Positions 1 to 5,250 of a stretch of 5,250 bases of DNA are shown here, piece by piece. Origin of the DNA: an uncultured Treponema sp. (GTDB taxonomy: Bacteria; Spirochaetota; Spirochaetia; Treponematales; Treponemataceae); NCBI GenBank assembly GCA_905373565.1, contig CAJPTT010000194.1:1-5250 (forward strand), read 5' to 3'. Positions within the stretch are counted from its first letter, which is position 1. The number at the start of each line of letters is the position of its first letter. The notes beneath the pieces are model-generated. The model worked only from the letters and a program-made list of their open reading frames with translations. It ran no database searches and was not told the DNA's origin. The position numbers and the translations under genes are program-made.

Positions 1-1
1 A

Positions 2-112
2 GGTAAAATAGTATTTATTGTAACACATGATACAGAGTTGATTGATAATACCTGCAATAAATTATTGGAGATTTCCGATGGGAAAGTAAATAAATTTTAT
101 GAAAGAAGGTAA
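2..112 (+). CDS. ABC transporter ATP-binding protein, C-terminal fragment (gene starts before the window)
   Basis: Only the last 36 codons are present, and the stop is TAA at 110-112. The frame shows a hydrophobic strand followed by VTHD, the switch-histidine (H-loop) motif of ABC ATPases, then the usual closing pattern of a cysteine-containing helix and a short 'L-x-I-S-D-G-K-V' strand-turn. This is the end of a nucleotide-binding domain that would power a membrane transporter from the cytoplasmic face. The spacing of 'HD-x-E-x-I ... C ... L-x-I-x-x-G-x-V' matches the last 35 residues of the fused ECF ATPase at 2627-4126 ('SHDWEFI ... C ... L-K-L-E-N-G-S-I'). It may therefore be the ATPase of a second ECF importer rather than an exporter; that is inference. 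The stop codon lies inside the terminator stem. The family call is firm, but the subtype is not. Confidence 0.75.
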   Translation, partial: GKIVFIVTHDTELIDNTCNKLLEISDGKVNKFYERR

Positions 113-138
113 AAAACGAAGGTATAACTTCGTTTTTT
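111..138 (+). terminator. Rho-independent terminator after the partial ABC ATPase gene
   Basis: There is a perfect 11-bp inverted repeat, AAAAAACGAAG (111-121) and CTTCGTTTTTT (128-138), around a six-base loop. The 3' arm ends in six T residues, giving the U-tract on the plus strand. The 5' arm begins with six A residues, so the hairpin could also act on minus-strand transcripts. It overlaps the stop codon of the upstream gene and separates that gene from the AraC-type regulator starting at 170. The stem is AT-rich with only a CGAAG core, so read-through is possible. Confidence 0.75.
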
Positions 139-145
139 AGAAGTT

Positions 146-151
146 TATAAT
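146..151 (+). promoter_or_regulatory. Candidate -10 box for the AraC-family regulator gene
   Basis: A perfect TATAAT lies 8 bases beyond the upstream terminator and 18 bases before the start codon at 170. No good -35 hexamer sits 16-18 bases upstream, because that position falls in the terminator loop (TATAAC at 123-128, a poor match). An activator-dependent or autoregulated promoter would fit a weak -35, but in AT-rich DNA a TATAAT also arises by chance. A start just downstream would leave only a very short leader before the GGAGGG ribosome site. Confidence 0.35.
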
Positions 152-169
152 AAAGCGGAGGGATTTCCC

Positions 170-1168
170 ATGTCCGGCACTGAACAGACAATAATAGATA
201 AAGCCTATAGCGGATATGTGTTTTCGAGTAAAACAACACAGGCAGAACAAACCGTGTATACGTTTGATAATAAAACCGGTACCGGTAAAATGTGTTGTTA
301 TACGCTCTGTGACGGAATACAGCTTTCGTATAATACGCTGTATCTTGAATCTGCGTATCAAAAGATAGCGCCGCGTAAGGGAATTTTACAAATAGATCAT
401 TGTTTAGACGGCTGTTATGAATTCAAATTAAAAAATAATGAATGGGCATTTTTCGGTAAAGGTGATTTAAGTATCGTAGATTTAGGCGTTGTTCCGTTCG
501 AATATTCACGACTTCCGATGAAAAAATATATCGGTCTTTCTTTTTTTATCGACATTGCACGAGCACAAAAGAGTATTACCGATATGTTTTCTTTTATGAA
601 TATTAATGTAGCGCAAATCAAAGATGTCTTATGCAAAAAAGAAAGTCCTGCACTGATTATAAAATCACACCATGAAATATATCATATCATGCATGAACTT
701 TATACGGTTGATGAAAAAATCCGCATCCCTTATTCGCTGCTGAAAGTGCTCGAATTGCTGCTGCTTTTAAGCGTTATTACGGAACGTGATACAAGAAAAT
801 TGCCATCCTTTTCAAAACACATTTACGAAGCGGCTCAAAGCTGTTATGCCGCAATAACTGAAAACCCTTTTGACAATCCTTCGATACGGCAACTGGCACA
901 AAAACACGGGCTTTCAGAATCAAGCTTGAAAAGATGCTTTACGGCAATGACGGGGATTTCAATCGGGCAGTTTATAAAAAGGAATCGTTTGGAAGCGGCC
1001 GCTGCATTATTGTGTAATGCAACCGGTATGAGCATCGGCGAAGTTGCTGAAAAAGCCGGCTACTGGAATCAGAGTAAATTTTCTTCAGCTTTTAAGACCT
1101 ACTTTGGCGAGACTCCCGGACACTATAAAAGGAAATTTCTAAAAAACAATTTGAACCGATTGGAGTAA
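170..1168 (+). CDS. AraC-family transcriptional regulator, PchR-like, upstream of the ECF operon
   Basis: This 332-residue cytoplasmic DNA-binding protein probably controls the importer genes just downstream. The ATG at 170 is supported by GGAGGG at 157-162, 7 bases upstream. The C-terminal third is a typical AraC domain with two helix-turn-helix units: about residues 238-262 (SIRQLAQKHGLSESSLKRCF) and 287-320, ending in the hallmark pattern 'F-x-x-A-F-K-T-Y-F-G-E-T-P-G-H-Y'. The N-terminal 200 residues carry no obvious cupin repeat. They do show the pattern of PchR-like regulators found beside metal/siderophore and ECF transporters: a 'GIQLSYN' strand near 49-55, 'IDHCLDGCYEF' near 75-85, a 'GKGDLSI' turn near 96-102, and a leucine-rich 'LLKVLELLLLL' helix at 190-200. 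What it senses is unknown. Family call is secure; the PchR-like subtype is moderately supported, and the target is inferred from position. Confidence 0.92.
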   Translation: MSGTEQTIIDKAYSGYVFSSKTTQAEQTVYTFDNKTGTGKMCCYTLCDGIQLSYNTLYLESAYQKIAPRKGILQIDHCLDGCYEFKLKNNEWAFFGKGDLSIVDLGVVPFEYSRLPMKKYIGLSFFIDIARAQKSITDMFSFMNINVAQIKDVLCKKESPALIIKSHHEIYHIMHELYTVDEKIRIPYSLLKVLELLLLLSVITERDTRKLPSFSKHIYEAAQSCYAAITENPFDNPSIRQLAQKHGLSESSLKRCFTAMTGISIGQFIKRNRLEAAAALLCNATGMSIGEVAEKAGYWNQSKFSSAFKTYFGETPGHYKRKFLKNNLNRLE

Positions 1169-1207
1169 AAAAAGAACCGATAAGTGCTATCTCGTTCTGT
1201 TCTTTTT
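1169..1207 (+). terminator. Terminator-like hairpin between the regulator and the ECF operon
   Basis: A perfect 9-bp inverted repeat pairs AAAAAGAAC (1169-1177) with GTTCTTTTT (1199-1207). An inner stem GATA (1179-1182)/TATC (1188-1191) closes a five-base loop, AGTGC. An alternative fold pairs the GAAC at 1174-1177 with the GTTC at 1194-1197. The structure begins immediately after the regulator's TAA and its 3' arm ends in five T residues. It probably ends the regulator transcript. Because the ECF operon follows only 50 bases later on the same strand, it could also pass a fraction of transcripts through. The AT-rich outer stem makes this less certain than the hairpin at 111-138. Confidence 0.55.
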
Positions 1208-1210
1208 CAG

Positions 1211-1241
1211 TATTGTAAACCTGTATTCACATTCAATAGAG
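1211..1241 (+). promoter_or_regulatory. Possible operator/promoter of the ECF operon
   Basis: After the hairpin, the only space for a promoter is about 50 bases. It contains TTGTAA at 1213-1218 as a possible -35 box. No convincing -10 lies at the right distance (CAATAG at 1234-1239 gives a 15-base spacer). The same stretch has an inverted repeat TATTG (1211-1215)/CAATA (1234-1238) and the short direct repeats TGTA (1214 and 1222) and ATTCA (1225 and 1231). Such repeats could be an AraC-type binding site, which would explain a weak core promoter. All are short, so this is tentative. Confidence 0.22.
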
Positions 1242-1244
1242 CTT

Positions 1245-1249
1245 GGAGG
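1245..1249 (+). promoter_or_regulatory. Ribosome binding site that fixes the S-component start at 1258
   Basis: GGAGG at 1245-1249 lies 8 bases before the ATG at 1258, an ideal distance. An in-frame TTG at 1243 would overlap this site, so the five extra residues it would add are not credible. The TATAAT at 1252-1257 sits between this site and the ATG and is therefore not taken as a promoter for this gene. Confidence 0.7.
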
Positions 1250-1257
1250 TTTATAAT

Positions 1258-1860
1258 ATGATAAAGGATAAAATGACCATTAAAGATATTGTAACGGCAG
1301 CGATTATGATGGCGCTGTTCTACGGCTTATCGTTTGTTATCGGTATGAGTACTGTTACATTTCCTATTTTGTATTTATATGGAACAGCAGGTTTGGAAAT
1401 GTTTTTAGGCGCTGTTTTTTATTTGGTTGCTGCACATAGAATTAATAAGCACGGTTTGTTATTTTTATGGGTTATGATTTATGCCGGTATAACTGCGGCT
1501 ATGGGCTATGCCTTTATGGTGCCTTATTTTATTGCGGTTGCCGTTATTTCGGAAGCAACGATGATCGGTAAAGATACATACAGAAATCCCGTAAGAAATA
1601 TCATCGGGTGGAGTACCTACGGCATCGGTATGTTCCTCGGTATCGGTGTTCCGTGTTGGATTGCATGGGAAAGTTATAAACAACAGGCATTGGAAAGCGG
1701 TTTTGCCGATGCAACGGTTAAGCTGCAATATGATATGGTTTCATCCCCGCTTTTAATTCTTATCGGCACCATCATTACTGTTGCACTTTCCGTTGCAGGT
1801 ATCCTGTCCGCACAGCGAATACTCAAAAAGCATTTTCAAAAAGCGGGCATCTTGGATTGA
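1258..1860 (+). CDS. ECF transporter S component, Trep_Strep/MptD family (substrate-specificity membrane protein)
   Basis: This 200-residue protein is almost entirely hydrophobic, with about six predicted membrane helices (roughly residues 11-29, 37-58, 66-82, 84-102, 114-136 and 163-187). That is the size and topology expected of the substrate-binding subunit of an ECF importer. The N-terminus 'MTIKDIVTAAIMMALFYG' is typical of the Trep_Strep (MptD) group. It holds an A-x-x-x-A motif (A15, A19) in helix 1, the surface through which S components dock on EcfT. No signal peptide or periplasmic binding protein is needed in this transporter class. EcfT and a fused double ATPase follow 37 bases later on the same strand, so the complete transporter is encoded here and is probably dedicated (group I). 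Substrates of this family are not well established, so none is assigned. The start is fixed by GGAGG at 1245-1249. Confidence 0.88.
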   Translation: MIKDKMTIKDIVTAAIMMALFYGLSFVIGMSTVTFPILYLYGTAGLEMFLGAVFYLVAAHRINKHGLLFLWVMIYAGITAAMGYAFMVPYFIAVAVISEATMIGKDTYRNPVRNIIGWSTYGIGMFLGIGVPCWIAWESYKQQALESGFADATVKLQYDMVSSPLLILIGTIITVALSVAGILSAQRILKKHFQKAGILD

Positions 1861-1897
1861 TAAATCCTTTTTAAAAACCGATACAGGGATGACAATA

Positions 1898-2605
1898 ATG
1901 AAGAAAAAATCGGATTCGCTGAGTGGTTTTACCTGTTTAGCGCTGACGGCTCTTTCCTGTATTGTGTCTGTTTTTACACGGAATTATTATACCCATGCCT
2001 TGTTTATGGTATGGCTTTCGATTGTATTATCTTACTTCGGCTTTTTAAAACCGGGTATGCTCTATTTAATACTGTATGTATTTACAACAGTTTGGCTGAC
2101 ACAGGCTGTACCGAAAGGCATAATGATTATCTCACCCATGCTGCTCAGTATGATGTATACCTTCATTCTTCCGGTTAGTGCGGCGTATCTCACCTTTCAT
2201 ATACCGTCTGGTAAATTAATTGCAGTGTTTCAAAAAATGCGTATACCTAAGAACATGCTGTTAGTGCTTATTATCATTGTACGCTTTATTCCGACTATTT
2301 CAGACGAAGTGAAGAGTATTAAAGAAGCAATGAAGGTAAGAGGCTTTATCGGTTCTGCCCGTATGGCGCTGCTGCATCCGTTCCGCACTATGGAATACGC
2401 CGTTGTCCCGCTCATTTTTCGTTCTATAAAAATAGGAGACGAACTTGCAGCGGCAGCGATTGTGCGCGGTATTGAAAATCCTGCAAACAAACAAAGCTAC
2501 TATGAAACACAACTCGGTAAAACAGACATCGTTCTTTTGACCGGCTCTTTGTGTCTTTCCGTGTTATGTCTCACAGTAGAGCTATTTTACAACATTAAGT
2601 TTTAA
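1898..2605 (+). CDS. ECF transporter transmembrane coupling protein (EcfT/CbiQ family)
   Basis: This 235-residue inner-membrane protein is predicted to have helices near residues 12-27, 32-50, 52-70, 75-100, 118-132 and 208-229. A cytoplasmic coupling region lies between the last two. That region holds two R-G signatures of EcfT proteins, AMKVRGF (144-150) and AAIVRGIE (about 186-193), which insert into the grooves of the two ATPase domains and transmit ATP hydrolysis to the S component. Both signatures have Val where the classical motif has Ala-Arg-Gly. 'RFIPTISDEVKSIKEA' just before the first motif is also family-typical. I chose the ATG at 1898 because AGGG (1885-1888) lies 9 bases upstream and 'MKKKS' is a normal positively charged membrane-protein start. 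The frame is open back to 1781, but that would overlap the S-component gene by 80 bases and add unrelated sequence. The gene is 37 bases after the S gene and 21 bases before the ATPase start. Confidence 0.9.
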   Translation: MKKKSDSLSGFTCLALTALSCIVSVFTRNYYTHALFMVWLSIVLSYFGFLKPGMLYLILYVFTTVWLTQAVPKGIMIISPMLLSMMYTFILPVSAAYLTFHIPSGKLIAVFQKMRIPKNMLLVLIIIVRFIPTISDEVKSIKEAMKVRGFIGSARMALLHPFRTMEYAVVPLIFRSIKIGDELAAAAIVRGIENPANKQSYYETQLGKTDIVLLTGSLCLSVLCLTVELFYNIKF

Positions 2606-2626
2606 AAGTTGTCCTGCGTAAATGTT

Positions 2627-4126
2627 ATGAGAGAAAAAATCAGATTGAAAGATGTTTCTTTTTCCTACCGTAACGGAAAAAAAGAGTTGGAAGCGGTTAA
2701 TCTTTCCGTTTCCTACGGTGAATGTTGTGTGATTATGGGAGTTTCGGGTTGCGGAAAATCAACATTGACACGGGTAATAAACGGATTAATTCCTGCTTTT
2801 TTTGAAGGAACCCTTGAAGGAGAAGTGTTGATTGATGATCATGATATGAAAGATATTCCTTCGTGGAAAAGAGGCAGACTGATAGGAAATGTGTTCCAAG
2901 ACCCGCGCAGTCAGTTTTTTGCAAACGAGGTTGCAGGAGAAATCGCTTTTGGCTGTGAGAATGCAGGGCTGCCGCATAAAATCATTATTGAAAAAGTACA
3001 CACAGCCGCAGATTGTATGCACATCACGGAACTTTTAGAGAACAAGATATATACACTCTCTTATGGTATGCGGCAAAAGGTAGCCGTTTGTTCTGCCAAA
3101 GTGTTGGAACCGGATATCTATGTTTTTGATGAACCGTCTGCCAATTTAGACACGCAGTCCACTGCCTTGCTTTCGGATTTGATACGGAATTTAAAAAATG
3201 AAGGAAAGACTATTATCATTGCCGAGCACCGGCTGCACTACCTTAACGGCATCGCCGACACCTATGTGTTAATGCAGAACGGTACAATCGTACACAGGTA
3301 TACCTCATCGGAAATACTGAATCTTTCAGCGGATGCTTTACATAGTATAGGTTTGCGTTCTTTAGTGCTTGAATCGTTTAAAAGCGGCGGAAACGATGAA
3401 GATCACGGTAATACCTGCCGAAAGAAAAATGTCGATATAAATGAACAGCCCTATTTAGTACCCGGCTCTTACATATCTACACGCTGCAGTTTTGCGGTGC
3501 AACATCTGAGCAAGATGTATGGAAAAACGGTATTGCTAAAAGATATTTCGTTTCAATACACAGCAAATGAAATTATTGCATTGACCGGTGAAAACGGTAC
3601 GGGTAAAAGTACTGTAGGAAAAATTCTTGCAGGACTTGTAAAAGAAAATTCCGGTTACGTTTTATTACATGATAAAGCATATAGACCGAAGCAACGTATC
3701 GGGAAAATATGGTACATTCCGCAAGATTTGGATTCGCAACTATTCGGAGAAAACCTTATTGATGAATTAACGGTAGGTTTGAAAAAAAATGATGCACTGA
3801 TGCAAAGAGCCGAAAGCATACTCGCAAAGTTCGATCTCTTAGCATTAAAAGAGCTGCATCCTGCTGTCTTATCGGGCGGACAAAAACAGCGGTTGGTATT
3901 AGGCATCGCCCTTATGCGGAATATCCCGATGATTATTTTAGACGAACCAACCAGCGGCTTGGATTTTATCAATATGCAAAGAATAAGCCGCCTGATTCGC
4001 GAACAGCAAAAAACCGGAACAAAATTTTTAATCATCTCACATGATTGGGAATTCATTCTGCATTCATGCGACCGAATCCTCAAACTGGAAAACGGAAGCA
4101 TTACAGAAGATTATTGGATGGTATAA
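2627..4126 (+). CDS. ECF transporter ATPase with two fused ABC domains (double EcfA)
   Basis: This 499-residue cytoplasmic protein carries both nucleotide-binding domains of the importer in one chain. Domain 1 has Walker A GVSGCGKST (38-46), Q-loop VFQDPRSQFF (Q91), signature LSYGM (144-148), Walker B IYVFDE (164-169, catalytic Glu169) and switch His201 in AEHR. A hydrophilic linker of about 35 residues follows (roughly 252-286). Domain 2 has Walker A GENGTGKST (321-329), Q-loop Gln366, signature LSGGQ (415-419), Walker B MIILDE (435-440, Glu440) and His472 in SHD. Both Q-loops run into a 'D-x-x-S-Q' Q-helix, the ECF-specific contact with EcfT. Domain 1's signature is degenerate (Tyr and Met for Gly and Gln), so one of the two ATP sites may be weak. 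Start is uncertain: ATG 2627 gives the usual 'RLKDVSFSY' beginning but has no clear ribosome site. TTG 2609, 3 bases after the EcfT stop, is possible. Translational coupling to EcfT is likely. Confidence 0.93.
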   Translation: MREKIRLKDVSFSYRNGKKELEAVNLSVSYGECCVIMGVSGCGKSTLTRVINGLIPAFFEGTLEGEVLIDDHDMKDIPSWKRGRLIGNVFQDPRSQFFANEVAGEIAFGCENAGLPHKIIIEKVHTAADCMHITELLENKIYTLSYGMRQKVAVCSAKVLEPDIYVFDEPSANLDTQSTALLSDLIRNLKNEGKTIIIAEHRLHYLNGIADTYVLMQNGTIVHRYTSSEILNLSADALHSIGLRSLVLESFKSGGNDEDHGNTCRKKNVDINEQPYLVPGSYISTRCSFAVQHLSKMYGKTVLLKDISFQYTANEIIALTGENGTGKSTVGKILAGLVKENSGYVLLHDKAYRPKQRIGKIWYIPQDLDSQLFGENLIDELTVGLKKNDALMQRAESILAKFDLLALKELHPAVLSGGQKQRLVLGIALMRNIPMIILDEPTSGLDFINMQRISRLIREQQKTGTKFLIISHDWEFILHSCDRILKLENGSITEDYWMV

Positions 4127-4141
4127 TTCGTGAGTTAACCT

Positions 4142-4246
4142 TTAAGCAGATAGATAATAGACCTGTTCGATAACTTCGTTGATTTATTTCAAGCAGTCTA
4201 CGTAGTTGAGTTTTTTAAGATCGCCTATCGTTTTGTCATATGGCCG
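4142..4246 (-). pseudogene. Possible decayed 3' end of an unidentified gene
   Basis: The 136-base gap between the convergent genes contains no intact gene. On the minus strand, a frame from 4246 reads a plausible soluble-protein sequence including 'TIGDLKKLNYVDCLK'. A TAA at 4186-4184 (one base from CAA, Gln) interrupts it, then it continues 'INEVIEQVYYLSA' to a second TAA at 4144-4142. The mix of residues looks more like protein than random translation of AT-rich DNA. A GGAGG at 4255-4251 (minus) has no proper gene behind it: the ATG at 4239 opens only MTKR and then a stop. I do not recognise the family. It may be the relic of a gene that once followed the minus-strand regulator, or it may be chance. 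Confidence 0.22.
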
Positions 4247-4262
4247 CTAAACACCTCCGCTC

Positions 4263-5216
4263 TCATTTCCGAATAGCCGCCCGATATTGCGCAGGGGAAT
4301 GATGATATACTTTTCGAAATGCAATGGAAAATTTACCGGCGCTCGCATAGCCGAGATGTGCAGCGATAACACCGATTGACAATGCCGGTTTTGATAAAAG
4401 CAGACACGCATAGTGCATTCGTGCTCTTAAGATATAGTCGCGCGGAGAAAGACCATAGCGGAGCTGAAAAGTCCGGCGGAATTTTGTATGCCCCATAGCT
4501 GCTATGCTGCACAATTCTTCCGAACTTGGAGGATTTAAAATAGAGCGTTCAATAGTAAGCCTTGCCCGCTCCAAGGCTTTTTGCTCAACGGGAGAAAGAC
4601 AATCCTTCATCCGATTTAAAGAAGCGTTCGCCTGCTGTTTTTGCCGCTGAGCATTTCCTGCGGCAACAGAGAGTAATTCGCCTACCTTACTTTCATAGTA
4701 GAGCCGTGACGTTTCTCCTGATAGTATCTTATCTTTGATCTGCAAGAAAATCCTCCCGATTTCCGGTGTGTTATAATCGAATTCACGCCAAGAAAACAAA
4801 GTGGCATAATCCAAACCGTCGGAAGCATACCGGCTTTGCAGGAAAGGAAGAAAATAATCTTCCAGAAGGAGTACTGATATATAGCGGAGCGGAATACCTG
4901 CCCGATAGAGCACCCGCCCTTTTGAGGGACTATTCAGATAAAGATGTATCCCTTCTTGAATTTCGGCAGCACACTTTCCGTTTTGAATGAGCTGTACCTC
5001 CCCTGACTCCAAATAATACATTTTTATCATTTTATGTTCGATTTGGTATCGGCGTTCCATATCGTGATAAGGAATCCAATCGCTGACAGAAAGAAATATA
5101 CCGTCAGTCGGCTGCACCTGATAAAGGCTTCCTTGTCCTGCCTTTGCCGGAGGATAGTATGTCCGGATATTTTCGTATTTTTTTTCTTTCACTTCATTAA
5201 AATGATAATCCGTCAT
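4263..5216 (-). CDS. AraC-family transcriptional regulator, PchR-like, convergent with the ECF operon
   Basis: This 317-residue DNA-binding protein has a C-terminal AraC domain with two helix-turn-helix units: about residues 231-255 (SSEELCSIAAMGHTKFRRTF) and 279-316, with the classic 'IGVIAAHLGYASAGKFSIAFRK' in pieces and ending 'SPAQYRAAI'. The usual Gly before S-P in the last helix region is His here (YHHSP). The N-terminal half has features of PchR-like sensors: 'KMYYLESGEVQLIQNG' near 65-80, 'N-S-P-S-K-G-R' at 95-101, and a 'RLYYESKVGELLSVAA' helix near 171-186. It differs clearly from the regulator at 170-1168, so the two are not a recent duplication. The start at 5216 has AGGAG at 5235-5231 (minus), 14 bases away, which is long, and it lies in a hairpin. 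The frame stays open to the window edge, so a longer N-terminus is possible. Its target may be the ECF operon or genes beyond the window. Confidence 0.9.
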   Translation of the reverse strand: MTDYHFNEVKEKKYENIRTYYPPAKAGQGSLYQVQPTDGIFLSVSDWIPYHDMERRYQIEHKMIKMYYLESGEVQLIQNGKCAAEIQEGIHLYLNSPSKGRVLYRAGIPLRYISVLLLEDYFLPFLQSRYASDGLDYATLFSWREFDYNTPEIGRIFLQIKDKILSGETSRLYYESKVGELLSVAAGNAQRQKQQANASLNRMKDCLSPVEQKALERARLTIERSILNPPSSEELCSIAAMGHTKFRRTFQLRYGLSPRDYILRARMHYACLLLSKPALSIGVIAAHLGYASAGKFSIAFRKVYHHSPAQYRAAIRK

Positions 5217-5250
5217 ATAAAAAGAGGCATCTCCTAAAGTATGAAATGCC
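5217..5250 (-). terminator. Terminator- or attenuator-like hairpin directly before the minus-strand AraC gene
   Basis: Read on the minus strand, GGCATTTC (5250-5243) pairs with GAGATGCC (5233-5226) as an 8-bp stem with one G-U wobble around a nine-base loop. It is followed by TCTTTTTAT (5225-5217). That is the form of an intrinsic terminator. The stem contains part of the AGGAG ribosome site (5235-5231), and the U-tract ends one base before the ATG at 5216. It may end a minus-strand gene lying beyond the window, or act as a leader attenuator on the regulator itself. On the plus strand the wobble becomes a C-A mismatch, so the minus-strand RNA is favoured. Confidence 0.5.

Noticed and set aside
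275..286. 12-bp palindrome ACCGGTACCGGT
   Set aside because: It sits inside the regulator's coding frame, where it encodes a Thr-Gly-Thr-Gly run. The flanks do not extend the symmetry, and there is no second copy.
1243..1257. TTG start for the S component
   Set aside because: It overlaps the GGAGG that serves the ATG at 1258, so the ribosome site could not be used for it.
1252..1257. TATAAT directly before the S-component ATG, read as a -10 box
   Set aside because: It lies between the ribosome site and the start codon, so a transcript beginning after it would lack the ribosome site.
1781..1897. 36- to 39-residue N-terminal extension of the EcfT protein
   Set aside because: It would overlap the S-component gene by 80 bases and adds non-family sequence. 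The ATG at 1898 has a ribosome site and a normal membrane-protein start.
3655..4101. 148-codon open frame on the minus strand
   Set aside because: It lies wholly opposite the second ATPase domain, whose motifs prove the plus-strand reading. Its own translation is rich in Cys, Ser and Arg, has no recognisable domain, and has no ribosome site.
4198..4205. CTACGTAG palindrome as a terminator or operator core
   Set aside because: It is only 8 bases with no loop and could not form a hairpin. The surrounding pairing is just four base pairs, so it is too weak to call.
4766..4990. 74-codon plus-strand open frame
   Set aside because: It lies opposite the well-supported minus-strand AraC gene and has no recognisable motif or ribosome site.
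1..5250. CRISPR array, insertion sequence, tRNA or riboswitch
   Set aside because: I saw no regularly spaced repeats, no transposase motifs, no tRNA cloverleaf and no known riboswitch core. The leaders before 170 and 1258 are too short for a typical vitamin riboswitch.

Overview
The window is about 5.25 kb of moderately AT-rich bacterial DNA. It carries one complete energy-coupling-factor (ECF) vitamin/metal-type importer cassette, flanked by two different AraC-family regulators. Its left end holds the tail of another ABC ATPase gene. The S component looks like a member of the Trep_Strep (MptD) group, which is found in treponemes and in Firmicutes. That membership, the base composition and the gene style make an oral or gut Treponema-like spirochaete my first guess, with a Clostridia-type Firmicute as the alternative. 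There is no rRNA or other phylogenetic marker to settle this.

Layout, left to right. (1) At 2-112 is the C-terminal end of an ABC ATPase, closed by a strong bidirectional hairpin terminator at 111-138. (2) At 170-1168 (+) is an AraC/PchR-like regulator with its own Shine-Dalgarno sequence and a TATAAT box. (3) At 1169-1257 is a short intergenic region with a terminator-like hairpin and a possible promoter/operator. (4) At 1258-4126 (+) is a three-gene importer operon: a six-helix substrate-binding S component, an EcfT-type transmembrane coupling protein, and one polypeptide with two fused ATPase domains. (5) At 4127-4262 is a 136-base gap with no intact gene; its minus strand may hold the decayed end of a gene. 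(6) At 4263-5216 (-) is a second AraC/PchR-like regulator, convergent with the importer operon. (7) At 5217-5250 a terminator-like hairpin on the minus strand sits directly in front of that regulator and would bury its Shine-Dalgarno sequence.

How the genes probably work together: the S, T and double-A proteins make up a complete dedicated ECF transporter that uses ATP to import a small molecule. One or both AraC proteins, whose N-terminal halves resemble PchR-type ligand-sensing regulators, probably switch it on when the substrate is available or needed. The substrate cannot be read from the sequence. PchR-like regulators usually sense siderophores or related metal chelates, so iron, haem or a metallophore is a reasonable but unproven hypothesis. 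The ATPase tail at the left edge resembles the end of the fused ECF ATPase, so the locus may contain two ECF modules in tandem.

No CRISPR array, tRNA, rRNA, insertion sequence or attachment site was seen. The cassette type is known. The less ordinary points are the degenerate signature motif in the first ATPase half, the hairpin over the start of the second regulator, and the possible gene remnant between the convergent genes.
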